A stretch of 64,000 nt of DNA from positions 62,001 through 126,000 of the forward strand of contig JAOTYE010000006.1 of assembly GCA_029862045.1 (NCBI GenBank). The letters are read 5' to 3'. The DNA is from Gammaproteobacteria bacterium. GTDB lineage: Bacteria; Pseudomonadota; Gammaproteobacteria; Steroidobacterales; Woeseiaceae. The position numbers were made by a program, and so were the translations under genes. Shown here one piece after another: positions 37,081 to 45,906 of the stretch (position 1 is its first letter; each line of letters opens with the position of its first letter). Below the pieces are notes generated by a model that did no database searches, was not told where the DNA came from, and worked only from the letters and a program-made list of their open reading frames with translations.

Positions 37081-37602
37081 CTATTCTTGCCGTATCGCCG
37101 CGATAGATCGCAGCAGCAGAGAAATGCCTTGTGACGCAACGACAATCGGCATAACGATCACGATCGATTTCAGGACCGGTATCAGTGGATAGGGTAAACC
37201 ACCAGGTTCACGCGATGACTCGTGAATCGACCACGAAACAGCCGCAAAGTCATACGCCTTAAAAGCAAGAAAGAAGCAAAGTGGCAGCAGAAACACAAGG
37301 ACGCCGAGCAGATCAATCATTGCGCGCCGCCGCGCACTCATAGTGCGGTAGAAGATATCGACGCGCACGTGTTCTTCGTGCAATAACGTATAGGCCGCCC
37401 CCACCATGAACACAACCGCATGCATCCAGACGACTGACTCCTGCAGCCAGATCAGTCCAGCGTCAAACACATAGCGCATCACGACGATAACGGATGTGAC
37501 GATGACCATCATCAACGTGAGCCAGGCGGTTATCTCGCCGCTTACGCTACTGATACGGTCAAACAGGTTCTGCGGCGCGTCCGGGCCCGACGGTTCGCTC
37601 AT
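37081..37602 (-). CDS. TRAP transporter small permease, DctQ subunit
   Basis: 173 residues with four transmembrane helices and the DctQ signature WLQESVVWMHAVVFMVGAAYTLLHEEHVRVDIFY. The start at the ATG at 37602 (MSEPSGPDAPQ) was preferred, because the open frame upstream overlaps trkH. Stands between trkH (10 bases upstream) and dctM, so the order trkA-trkH-dctQ-dctM looks like one transcription unit. Confidence 0.9.
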   Translation of the reverse strand: MSEPSGPDAPQNLFDRISSVSGEITAWLTLMMVIVTSVIVVMRYVFDAGLIWLQESVVWMHAVVFMVGAAYTLLHEEHVRVDIFYRTMSARRRAMIDLLGVLVFLLPLCFFLAFKAYDFAAVSWSIHESSREPGGLPYPLIPVLKSIVIVMPIVVASQGISLLLRSIAAIRQE

Positions 37603-37612
37603 ACGTTCGGCC

Positions 37613-39064
37613 TCAGCGACGCCAGAACGTGGGCGTAATGAGGACGAGTAGCGTAAAGATCTCGAGGCGGCCGAGCAGCATGCCAGCGATAGCGATCCAT
37701 TTCGCGGTATCAGACAAGGACATGAAGCCGGAAGCGACGTCGCCAAGCCCGGGGCCGAGGTTGTTTAGCGTTGCAGCAACAGCAGAGAAAGCCGTTACCT
37801 GGTCAAGCCCGGTCGCCATCATCGCGACAAGCATGACGCTGAATACGACCATGTATACCGAAAAGAACCCCCACACAGCATCTACGACGCGGTATTGAAC
37901 AGCTTTGTTGCCGAGTTTGATGGGGATCGCGGCGCTCGGATGGATAAGCCGGACGATTTCACGAACCCCCTGCTTGTAGATCAGAAGACAGCGGATAACC
38001 TTGATACCGCCAGCTGTCGAGCCGGCACAGCCGCCGATGAAGCTCGCGAAGATCAGCAGAACCGGTAGCGCCGCTGGCCACAACGCGTAGTTGGCTGTCG
38101 TAAAACCCGTAGTGGTGGCAATCGACACGGCCTGGAAAAGCCCATTGATAATCGTATCTCCTGCCGTGCTGTAGCTTCCATGTTGAAACAAGCTGGCAAT
38201 CACCAGCACGGAAAGAACGAGCAGAATCAGTGTATAAGTGCGAAACTCCGGGTCGAGCGAGTAGTGTTTGATGGACACGTAGCGCCACGCGAAAAAATGC
38301 AGCGAGAAGTTAATTCCGGCCGCAAACATAAAGACAACAGCAACAAGGTCGATAGCGGTGCTATCAAAGTAGCCGATACTCATGTCGTGTGTGGAGAACC
38401 CGCCGATTGCCACCGTGGAAAATGCGTGGCACAACGCGTCGAACCAACCCATGCCGGCAGCCAGATAGCCGGCCGCGCAGCTTATTGTGAAGGCAAGGTA
38501 CACGTACCAGAGTGCTTTTGCCGTCTCAGTGATGCGCGGTGTCAGCTTCGTGTCTTTGACCGGACCGGGCGTTTCAGCCCGATACAGCTGCATGCCACCC
38601 ACGCCCAGCATCGGTAATACGGCGACAGCTAATACGATGATGCCCATGCCGCCAAGCCACTGAAGTTGCTGGCGGTAATACAGGATCGATTTTGGCAGGT
38701 CATCAAGACCGGTAAGGACGGTCGCTCCGGTTGTTGTCAGTCCGGACATCGACTCGAAAATGGCGTCGGTTACCGACATCGTTATCGAATCGGCGAACAA
38801 CAGCGGCGCCGCTCCGAATGTGCCCAAAACGGTCCAGAATGCGGCGACTACCAGAAACCCATCACGCAATCGCAGATCTTTACGCGAGCGGTGCACAGGT
38901 AACCAGCAAATCAGGCCGGCTGCGAGCGTAAGACCGAAACCTTCAACGAACGGCAGCCACGACTGCTCTTCGAAGATCATTGCGATTATGATCGGCGGCA
39001 ACATCGTCAGGCTGAACATCATGAGCAGCAGCCCGAGGATTCGTTGTACTACTGCCCAGTTCAT
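37613..39064 (-). CDS. trkH: Trk/Ktr-type potassium transporter membrane subunit TrkH
   Basis: 483 residues, with the four-repeat membrane fold of TrkH/KtrB. Selectivity-filter segments include TGATVLTG, STVAIGGFSTHD, TTTGFTTANY and TLNNLGPGLG, each with the conserved Gly. LQWLGGMGIIVLAVAVLP is the family hallmark. It imports K+ together with the regulatory subunit TrkA, encoded 15 bases upstream. Co-directional with dctQ-dctM. Confidence 0.95.
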   Translation of the reverse strand: MNWAVVQRILGLLLMMFSLTMLPPIIIAMIFEEQSWLPFVEGFGLTLAAGLICWLPVHRSRKDLRLRDGFLVVAAFWTVLGTFGAAPLLFADSITMSVTDAIFESMSGLTTTGATVLTGLDDLPKSILYYRQQLQWLGGMGIIVLAVAVLPMLGVGGMQLYRAETPGPVKDTKLTPRITETAKALWYVYLAFTISCAAGYLAAGMGWFDALCHAFSTVAIGGFSTHDMSIGYFDSTAIDLVAVVFMFAAGINFSLHFFAWRYVSIKHYSLDPEFRTYTLILLVLSVLVIASLFQHGSYSTAGDTIINGLFQAVSIATTTGFTTANYALWPAALPVLLIFASFIGGCAGSTAGGIKVIRCLLIYKQGVREIVRLIHPSAAIPIKLGNKAVQYRVVDAVWGFFSVYMVVFSVMLVAMMATGLDQVTAFSAVAATLNNLGPGLGDVASGFMSLSDTAKWIAIAGMLLGRLEIFTLLVLITPTFWRR

Positions 39065-39079
39065 CGTGTTAGCAACGGC

Positions 39080-40456
39080 TTAGACGAAAGATACGCCGAC
39101 CTGGAACAGTTTCTCCAGTTTCTCGATTTTGCGCCGGTCTGTCAGGAACAGGATGACGTGATCATCGGTATCGATAACGGTGTCATGATGAGCGATGATG
39201 ACCTGGCCGTCGCGGACCAGCGCGACAATTGCAGCACCCTTCGGCAAGCCGATGTCTTCGATCTTGCGACCGACGACTTTTGACTCCGCTTCGCTACCGT
39301 GTGCGATCGCTTCGATGGCCTCTGCTGCGCCGCGCCGTAATGAGTGCACCTTAACGACGTCGCCGCGGCGTACGTGAGCCAGAAGAGAGCCTATCGTTAC
39401 CTGTTGCGGCGAAATAGCAATGTCGATACTACCGGCCTCTACGAGATCGACATAGGAAGCACGATTGATCAATGCCATCACCTTGTGTGAGCCAAGTCGC
39501 TTCGCAAGCATCGAGCTGAGGATGTTGGCTTCTTCAGAATTCGTCAGCGCGCAGAACACGTCAACATTGTCGATATTCTCTTCGAGAAGCAGCTCCTCGT
39601 CAGCGGCATCGCCGACAAGGACAATAGCCTTGTTGAGTTGCTCGGAGATGCGCCTTGCGCGTTTTTGGTCCCGTTCGATGAGTTTGACCTGGTTGGTCTG
39701 CTCCAGTGCCAGGGCGAGACGCAAGCCAATGTTGCCGCCACCTGCGATCACTACCCGACGCACCGGATCTTCGAGACGTCGCATCTCACTCATGAAGACC
39801 CGGATGTCTTTGCGGTCGGCGATGAAGAACACCTCATCATCTTCCTGAATTACCGTGTCGCCTTCGGGAAGCAGTGCCTTGCCATGGCGGTAAATCGCCG
39901 CAATGCGGCCCTCGGTGTTCGGAACATGCTCCTTGAGTGTCGCGATGCGCTGGCCGACGAGCAGGCCATCGCGATCAGCCCGGGCGCCGACGAGGCGGAC
40001 GCGGCCATCGGCAAAATCCAGAACCTGCGATGCGCCCGGGTACAGAATTAGCTGTTCGACGTACTCACAGACCAGCTGTTCGGGACTAATGCGTACGTCC
40101 ACCGGGATTGCGTCTTGCGTAAACAGGTCCTTGGCGTTCATGTACTCAGCCGAGCGAATGCGGGCGATCTTGGTCGGCGTATGAAACAGGGTGTAGGCCA
40201 CCTGACAGGCGACCATGTTGGTTTCGTCGGTGTCGGTCAGCGCTACGACGATATCGGCGTCGTTTGCGCCGGCACGATCGAGCACTTCAGGAGAGGCCGC
40301 ATGGCCGACGACGGTTCGGATATCGAGACGGTCCTGTAACTCACGCAACACGTCGGGACGTCTGTCGACAACGGTGACTTCGTTGGCCTCTTCGCGCGAC
40401 AGGTGATATGCGGCTGATGAGCCAACCTGCCCCGCACCGAGAATGAGAATTTTCAT
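39080..40456 (-). CDS. trkA: Trk potassium transporter regulatory subunit TrkA
   Basis: 458 residues with two RCK units: GAGQVGSSAAYHL (residues 7-19) and GGGNIGLRLALALE (about 238-251), each followed by a TrkA-C domain. These bind NAD(H)/ATP and gate the TrkH channel at the inner membrane. First gene of the trkA-trkH-dctQ-dctM group. Size and two-domain layout equal those of E. coli TrkA (458). Confidence 0.96.
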   Translation of the reverse strand: MKILILGAGQVGSSAAYHLSREEANEVTVVDRRPDVLRELQDRLDIRTVVGHAASPEVLDRAGANDADIVVALTDTDETNMVACQVAYTLFHTPTKIARIRSAEYMNAKDLFTQDAIPVDVRISPEQLVCEYVEQLILYPGASQVLDFADGRVRLVGARADRDGLLVGQRIATLKEHVPNTEGRIAAIYRHGKALLPEGDTVIQEDDEVFFIADRKDIRVFMSEMRRLEDPVRRVVIAGGGNIGLRLALALEQTNQVKLIERDQKRARRISEQLNKAIVLVGDAADEELLLEENIDNVDVFCALTNSEEANILSSMLAKRLGSHKVMALINRASYVDLVEAGSIDIAISPQQVTIGSLLAHVRRGDVVKVHSLRRGAAEAIEAIAHGSEAESKVVGRKIEDIGLPKGAAIVALVRDGQVIIAHHDTVIDTDDHVILFLTDRRKIEKLEKLFQVGVSFV

Positions 40457-40510
40457 TGTTCTTGTCGGGCCTCAGAGCGCAGCGAACCACGCCGCCTCAA
40501 GGTTAATAGT

Positions 40511-42673
40511 TTACATCAGATCGAGATTTGCATAGCTTAGAACGAGCCATTTTGTGCCCGCCGTCTCAAAATTGACTTCAACTCTTGCGTGTGCACCCTG
40601 ACCCTCGCAATTGAGTATCACCCCGTCACCAAACTTGCCATGCCGGACGCGCTGGCCGAGGCGAACGCCGATTTCCGCGCCCGGTGCAGTGGACTTCACG
40701 CTGCGACCTGGTGAGCGCATAGGCCGTGACACCTGCACACGTGGCCGAATCTCCTCAATGTGCTCCTCGGGAATCTCGGCAATGAACCGGGACGGCTGCG
40801 AAAAGTTATCCATGCCATGCAGACGGCGCTGTTCCGCGTAGCTCACATACAGCGTCTGTTTCGCGCGCGTAATGCCGACGTAGCAAAGCCGCCGTTCCTC
40901 CTCGAGGCCGTTCGGGTCAGCGATCGAGCGCTGATGTGGAAACAGGCCATCTTCCATGCCCGACATAAACACGAGGGGAAACTCGAGGCCCTTGGCTGAG
41001 TGCATCGTCATCAGCTGCACGCAGTCTTCCCACGCGTCCGCCTGCCCCTCTCCTGCTTCGAGGGCCGCGTGCGACAGAAACTCGTCGAGAGGTGACATCT
41101 CCTCCGCAGGGTCGGGCTCGAAACTTTTCGCCGCACTGACCAGCTCGAGCAGGTTCTCGACACGCGTTTCACCTTTCTCGCCTTTGTCCTTTTTAAAGAA
41201 GTCGATCAGACCGCTTGCATAGATGACGTGATCAACCTGTACCTGCAAGTCGAGTCCCGCAACCTCGCGCGCCATTTTCTCGATCAGGTTCAAGAAGGCG
41301 AGAACAGCGTTTGCAGCGCGCCCATTGAGCTCGTCACTGGCAACGGCGCCGGCCGCGCGCCACATCGGACAACTGTTGGCGCGTGCATAAGAGCGCATGA
41401 TCTCAACCGTGCGTGCACCGATTCCTCGTGTCGGGCGATTGACGATGCGCTCAAATGACGAATCGTCGTCACGATGGGAGATCAGGCGCAAATAAGCCAG
41501 CGCATCCTTGATTTCCGCACGCTCGAAGAACCGCAGGCCGCCATAGACGCGGTATGGAATGCCTGCATTAATCAGGCCTTCTTCAAGCACCCGCGACTGC
41601 GCGTTCGACCGATACAAAACAGCGGCATCAGCGCGCAGGTTGCCTTGATCGATCCAGTCACGTAAGCGCCCGATCACAAAATCCGATTCATCGCGTTCGT
41701 TATATGCCGCATAGACCCTGATGGGCTCACCCTCGGCACCCTCGGTCCAGAGGTTCTTGCCCATTCGAGACTGGTTGTTCGCAATGACGGCATTCGCCGC
41801 ATTCAGTATCGTCGCGGTTGAGCGGTAGTTCTGCTCGAGCTTGACGACAGCAGTGCCCGGGAAGTCTTTTTGAAAACGGTGAATGTGCTCGACGCGCGCG
41901 CCACGCCAACGATAGATAGACTGATCGTCATCGCCAACGACAAACGGTATACCTGTGTCGCCGGCGAGCAGTCGCAGCCAGGCGTACTGAATGGCATTGG
42001 TATCCTGAAACTCGTCAACGAGCAGGTGCTGAAAACGGCGACGATAATGTTGCAGGAGTTCTGCGTTGTCACGCCACAGTTCATGTGCGCGCAATAACAG
42101 CTCGGCAAAGTCGACAAGGCCGCCGCGTTCGCAGACTTCCTGATAGGACTTGTACAGCGCGATCATCTGCCGGCGATTCGGGTCGCCATCGTCGTCGAGG
42201 TGCTGCGGCCGCAGACCCTCGTCTTTCTGCGCGTTGATAAAGTACTGAATCTCCCGCGGTACCCAACGGCCATCGTCAATCTCGAGGTTCTTGAGAAGGC
42301 GCTTGATCAGCCGTAGTTGATCATCCGAATCGATGATCTGAAAATTCTGTGGCAACCCGGCCTCACGCCAATGACGGCGCAGCAGCCGATGCGCGAGGCC
42401 ATGAAATGTGCCGATCCAGAGGTGATTGACGGGCATGCCGAGTAACGCTTCGATACGGCCCCGCATTTCAGCAGCAGCTTTGTTCGTGAAAGTAACAGCC
42501 AGCAGGCTTTGCGGCGAGACACCTTCGACGTCAATCAGCCACGCGGCCCGATGCACAAGCACACGTGTCTTGCCGCTGCCGGCACCGGCAATGACAAGCG
42601 TTGGCTCGGCCGGCGCAGTGACAGCCTGACGCTGCGCGTCGTTCAGGGATTCGAGGATCGGGGTGACGTCCAT
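40511..42673 (-). CDS. uvrD: DNA helicase II UvrD
   Basis: 720 residues, superfamily 1A 3'-5' helicase acting in nucleotide excision and mismatch repair. Motif I GAGSGKTRVLVHRAAWL (residues 30-46), motif Ia VTFTNKAAAEM, motif II LLVDEFQDTN, motif III VVGDDDQSIYRWRGA, motif IV VKLEQNYRSTATIL, and motif VI ITRAKQTLYVSYA are all present. The C-terminus has the UvrD tudor-like end (RVRHGKFGDGVILNCEG). Length fits the family (720 in E. coli). Confidence 0.97.
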   Translation of the reverse strand: MDVTPILESLNDAQRQAVTAPAEPTLVIAGAGSGKTRVLVHRAAWLIDVEGVSPQSLLAVTFTNKAAAEMRGRIEALLGMPVNHLWIGTFHGLAHRLLRRHWREAGLPQNFQIIDSDDQLRLIKRLLKNLEIDDGRWVPREIQYFINAQKDEGLRPQHLDDDGDPNRRQMIALYKSYQEVCERGGLVDFAELLLRAHELWRDNAELLQHYRRRFQHLLVDEFQDTNAIQYAWLRLLAGDTGIPFVVGDDDQSIYRWRGARVEHIHRFQKDFPGTAVVKLEQNYRSTATILNAANAVIANNQSRMGKNLWTEGAEGEPIRVYAAYNERDESDFVIGRLRDWIDQGNLRADAAVLYRSNAQSRVLEEGLINAGIPYRVYGGLRFFERAEIKDALAYLRLISHRDDDSSFERIVNRPTRGIGARTVEIMRSYARANSCPMWRAAGAVASDELNGRAANAVLAFLNLIEKMAREVAGLDLQVQVDHVIYASGLIDFFKKDKGEKGETRVENLLELVSAAKSFEPDPAEEMSPLDEFLSHAALEAGEGQADAWEDCVQLMTMHSAKGLEFPLVFMSGMEDGLFPHQRSIADPNGLEEERRLCYVGITRAKQTLYVSYAEQRRLHGMDNFSQPSRFIAEIPEEHIEEIRPRVQVSRPMRSPGRSVKSTAPGAEIGVRLGQRVRHGKFGDGVILNCEGQGAHARVEVNFETAGTKWLVLSYANLDLM

Positions 42674-42742
42674 CAGTGGAGCAAAGCCGCTCTAAGGAAA
42701 GCGCGCCATCTTAGCAAACAACGCATGCGCTGGGCATCGCGC

Positions 42743-44368
42743 CTATTGTTGCCAAACGACTCCAATTGAGTACCAGCTACGATCGTACTGGATGCGTGTG
42801 TCGGTTGATACCACCTCGCGGTACTCGATCTCGGCAACGAGGCTCAGATGCTTGATCAACCGATAGCTGGCGACAAACTCACCGTCGGCCGTTTCCAGCG
42901 TTTTCGGACCCGCGACCGGGTTGTGGAAAGCGAAGGCGTTCGGGTAATCGTAAATGCGGTAATTACCGATCAGGTCAAGTTCGAATCGTCTGCCCGGAGA
43001 CCAGTGAAACTCGAAACTGTAGCTGTCGCGGGTGTAATCGTTGTAACCGAGATAACGGTCGGTGCGATCGGTGCTCTTGTAGCCAAAGCCGAACCACATA
43101 TTGTCAGTGATGCGTTGCCGCGCCAGTACGCCAAATTCGAGGTAGTCGTAACGCAGGCTCGGGTTGTTGATCAGCTGCTGGCCATTGAGGTCGAAAGACG
43201 GCCGGTCGCTATAGCGGCGGCTGTATTTGTCTACGGTCAACCGCAGCAGGGAAGTCGCCGTGAACTTGTACTGGAAATTGCCACCGAAGCGGAAGTACTC
43301 ATGATCGTATTCGGGGACTAGGCCGGTCTCCTCGTAGTCCCACAATTGACCCTTGATCCGCAAGCCGAACGAAAATTTCTCGAAACCTTGCAACATTGAG
43401 AGCTCAGGACCATAACGCACGTAATCCAGGCGCTCGTCGATCGGTTCGCCCGCGACCCCAAAGGTGCGAGGTGTGCCGTCATCGGGATCGAAGTAGGTCT
43501 CGTCATGCTGCGCGACCGTAAATGCGCTGTAGACACGACGGATGCGATTTTCTTCACGGCGATCGAATTCACTGCCAAAACGCAATTCGTGGCTCAATTC
43601 GTTGGCATCCTTTAGTTCTTTGTCCGTGTAGTACCGTCCGGATAGTCGGTACTGACCGAAGAAGGACTCGTTCTCGAGGCTGTTCACAGAGTACTTGGCG
43701 CGAAAGTCGACCGGCAGGAACGTACCCGACATGATCTCGGGCGTGACAAGTGGCAAGGCCGGGTCGGCAAAGTCGATGTAAGGCTGATCCGGAGCGCGGA
43801 AGACGTTGTCATCGGTGCCAAAGCCGACGTGGCCCGTTAGATCGAAGTTTGTAAATGGCCTCTTGCCGCGGCGCTTTTCGGCGCGCACGACGATTGGGTT
43901 CTCCGCATTCCTTTCTGTTTGCAGTCTTGCGATCGCGATCATCGCGAGCTTGCGGATTTTCGCATTCTCTTCCTGGTCTCGTGCCTGACGAAACCAGTTA
44001 AGCGCGTCGTCGACATCACCGGCGGCATAGGCGTTGAGCCCGAGGTTGTAGTGCGAAAGTACCCGCAAGTCCGATGACTGGGTGGCTTTGAGCAAAGAGG
44101 TGCGCGCGCGAATATGCTGCTGGGCTCGGTAATGCGCCACACCGGAATTGTAATGCAACAATGCGGTGTCCATGCCGGCCTCTCTGGCCTGTCGATAGCG
44201 CAGCAATGCGGCCCAATACAAGTCGTCGCGATACAGTCGATTACCGTCCTCGAATGCCTCGTAAGCCGTCATCGCGACGGCCGGCAATACAGGGGTCAGG
44301 CACAACAAAACCGCCACCAGCGCCATCGCGCCGTGGGATTTTCGGCATCTTGTCGTTTCACGTATCAC
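42743..44368 (-). CDS. Outer-membrane beta-barrel protein with N-terminal TPR domain
   Basis: 541 residues. A signal peptide (about 12-32) is followed by TPR-like repeats (about 35-165; YNSGVAHYRAQQHIRARTSLLKA and HYNLGLNAYAAGDVDDALNWFRQA), then a C-terminal region of about 350 residues made of alternating aromatic/charged beta strands ending in WYSIGVVWQQ, the pattern of an outer-membrane barrel. It may be an exporter or assembly factor comparable in layout to Slam-type proteins, but this is not a confirmed match. It lies next to the ECF sigma module, separated by a terminator and repeats. Confidence 0.6.
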   Translation of the reverse strand: MIRETTRCRKSHGAMALVAVLLCLTPVLPAVAMTAYEAFEDGNRLYRDDLYWAALLRYRQAREAGMDTALLHYNSGVAHYRAQQHIRARTSLLKATQSSDLRVLSHYNLGLNAYAAGDVDDALNWFRQARDQEENAKIRKLAMIAIARLQTERNAENPIVVRAEKRRGKRPFTNFDLTGHVGFGTDDNVFRAPDQPYIDFADPALPLVTPEIMSGTFLPVDFRAKYSVNSLENESFFGQYRLSGRYYTDKELKDANELSHELRFGSEFDRREENRIRRVYSAFTVAQHDETYFDPDDGTPRTFGVAGEPIDERLDYVRYGPELSMLQGFEKFSFGLRIKGQLWDYEETGLVPEYDHEYFRFGGNFQYKFTATSLLRLTVDKYSRRYSDRPSFDLNGQQLINNPSLRYDYLEFGVLARQRITDNMWFGFGYKSTDRTDRYLGYNDYTRDSYSFEFHWSPGRRFELDLIGNYRIYDYPNAFAFHNPVAGPKTLETADGEFVASYRLIKHLSLVAEIEYREVVSTDTRIQYDRSWYSIGVVWQQ

Positions 44369-44465
44369 GAGAATGGCCCAAGCTCGAGGTGGTCGGTGTT
44401 ATGTGGGAGTTATGTCAGATGGCTAGGTTACCGGCATTGCGCCCACAAAAACTATGACGTGGCGC

Positions 44466-44507
44466 AAGAAAATCCCCCCCAATGGGCACCAATCGGGGGG
44501 ATTTCTT
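44466..44507 (-). terminator. Rho-independent terminator behind the acidic-protein gene
   Basis: A CCCCCC block at 44474-44480 with its A-rich left arm pairs with GGGGGGATTTCTT at 44495-44507, enclosing a 14-base loop. Read on the minus strand, the G-rich arm is followed by ATTTTCTT, a usable T-rich tail, so it should end transcripts of the gene at 44683-45288. The right arm is the start of the first unit of the adjacent triplicated repeat, so the two later units carry further copies of that arm. Confidence 0.6.
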
Positions 44508-44629
44508 CCAAATCTCCCGAGCGAGCTGGAAGCTGGCCCGGGGGGATTTCTTCCAAATCTCCCGAGCGAGCTGGAAGCTGGCCCGGGGGGATTTCTTCCA
44601 AATCTCCCGAGCAAGCTGGAAGCTGGCGC
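44495..44629. repeat. Three tandem copies of a 45-base repeat
   Basis: Units at 44495-44539, 44540-44584 and 44585-44629 begin with GGGGGGATTTCTTCCAAATC and end with AGCTGGAAGCTGGCCC. Unit 2 equals unit 1; unit 3 differs at two positions. The unit length is a multiple of three and all frames stay open, but no ribosome site or plausible protein is seen. The triplication sits between the stop of the hyper-acidic protein gene and the terminator. Confidence 0.9.
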
Positions 44630-44682
44630 GGGATTCGGCCGGATATCGCGCAGCGCGGTCCGGTTATGAGCTTGCGAATGGC

Positions 44683-45288
44683 TCAGACGTTGTCGTCGCT
44701 GACATCGTCGCCAGAGTCATCAGACATGTCATCATCAGACATGTCATCGTCGTCTTCCTCGTCTTCCTCGTCTTCCTCGTCTTCCTCGTCGTACTCGTCG
44801 TCGTCGACCTCTTCGCCTTCCTCGTCGTTGAAGTCGCCTTCTTCGTCAAGGTCTTCCTCGTCGAAATCTCTGTCGTGCTCGAACGCATCTTCCTCGTCCT
44901 CGACTTCGTTGCCGTCGTCATCGAAACCCAGGTCGGAATCGTCATCGAATTCACCGGCTTCGCCATCACCTTCACCGAGGTTTTCTGGCTCGTCACGATC
45001 AGATCCATCTTCTTCATGTTCGTCTTCGAGCTCGACACCGTCGCCACCATCTTCACGATCACCGTCCGATTCGTTGTTGCGATCGTCATCGAAGTCAGCG
45101 CTGCCACCCTCGATGCCATCGCCCTCAGGGCCGCGCATCTCAGAGATAGCATCATCAACACCGGCGACGGTATCGATGACCTCCATCGTTACTTCGAGAT
45201 CGTCCAAACCTTTGGCAAGAACCGTCGTGGGTATGAATGCGAAGCACGTCAGTACCAGCGTTGCGATAAATACGTTGAACTGTTTCAT
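44683..45288 (-). CDS. Hyper-acidic exported protein
   Basis: 201 residues with a signal peptide (1-25, ending TTVLAKG). After about residue 60 nearly all residues are Asp, Glu, Gly, Ser or Asn, with DEEDEEDEED and DDDMSDDDMSDD runs. No fold or domain is recognised; a calcium- or cation-binding, disordered extracytoplasmic protein is plausible (inference). The third gene of an ECF sigma unit. A tandem 9-base repeat lies within it. The long open frames on the opposite strand reflect the biased GAY/GAR codons. Confidence 0.75.
   Translation of the reverse strand: MKQFNVFIATLVLTCFAFIPTTVLAKGLDDLEVTMEVIDTVAGVDDAISEMRGPEGDGIEGGSADFDDDRNNESDGDREDGGDGVELEDEHEEDGSDRDEPENLGEGDGEAGEFDDDSDLGFDDDGNEVEDEEDAFEHDRDFDEEDLDEEGDFNDEEGEEVDDDEYDEEDEEDEEDEEDDDDMSDDDMSDDSGDDVSDDNV
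44752..44787 (-). repeat. 9-base tandem repeat in the acidic-protein gene
   Basis: Four exact consecutive copies of GTCTTCCTC (plus strand) encode the Asp-Glu-Glu triplet of the acidic protein. As the unit is a multiple of three, slippage would lengthen or shorten the acidic tract without a frameshift. Confidence 0.9.
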
Positions 45289-45334
45289 GGCATTACTCCA
45301 TTCATGTACACCGGAAGTCCGTTCCGGTAATTTC

Positions 45335-45871
45335 CTAAATTACGTCCACTCGCAACCGAAAGGTTCGATCACGATCATCATGTTCGAGGTGAGCCAGCAG
45401 TTCACCGCCCGTGGGCTTCACTGCGACCAGCGTCAGCGGCAACAGGTTGCGACCCTCATTAAGGCTCGTCTCCCAGGTAATCTCACGTTGTCCCGGAAAG
45501 CCGTTGAGTTCGATGCCATCGGGAAGCGATACCGTCAGGATTGCCGAGTCCAGGGCCGTTGCCGATGCAAATACGAGGTTGACCGTTTGGGGCTCTGCGA
45601 GCGCAATCGTAACACCCGGTATCGCCGCACCTGCATCGGGTGGCTGCGGGCTCGTAAGCAACATGCCGCCGACCATCCACACGGCAATCGTTGCGGCAAC
45701 CGCTGCGCCGAAACCTGTCAGTAACCATCGATTACGCTGCCGGCGTGAGCCTTCGTGCGTGGCTCGCACCAGTGCCTGCTCGTAGAATCCTGCGGCGGCT
45801 GCGGGCATCGGATAGTCCTTTAAGAGTTCGAGGATCTCCTGATCCTGCTTGTTGATGTCGTCGTTTTGCAT
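45335..45871 (-). CDS. Single-pass membrane protein, putative anti-sigma factor
   Basis: 178 residues: cytoplasmic N-terminus (about 1-46), one transmembrane helix (about 48-70, LLTGFGAAVAATIAVWMVGG) and an extracytoplasmic beta-rich domain. It lies directly behind the ECF sigma gene in the same direction, the standard place of an anti-sigma factor, and its topology fits. No zinc-binding HxxxCxxC anti-sigma motif is visible. The periplasmic part has an Ig-like or carbohydrate-binding flavour. Assignment rests on position and topology, not on a motif. Confidence 0.6.
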   Translation of the reverse strand: MQNDDINKQDQEILELLKDYPMPAAAAGFYEQALVRATHEGSRRQRNRWLLTGFGAAVAATIAVWMVGGMLLTSPQPPDAGAAIPGVTIALAEPQTVNLVFASATALDSAILTVSLPDGIELNGFPGQREITWETSLNEGRNLLPLTLVAVKPTGGELLAHLEHDDRDRTFRLRVDVI

Positions 45872-45906
45872 GATTTTGTCCTGCTTGATCCCTTACACGT
45901 GAGACA

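Noticed and set aside
44495-44629. Possible CRISPR array
   Set aside because: The 45-base units are directly adjacent with no spacers, and no cas genes are near.
44114-45724. Long Ser-rich plus-strand frame of 536 codons and a 282-codon frame within it
   Set aside because: Antisense shadow of the hyper-acidic gene: GAY/GAR runs read as Ser/Val/Phe on the other strand; no family match, no ribosome site.
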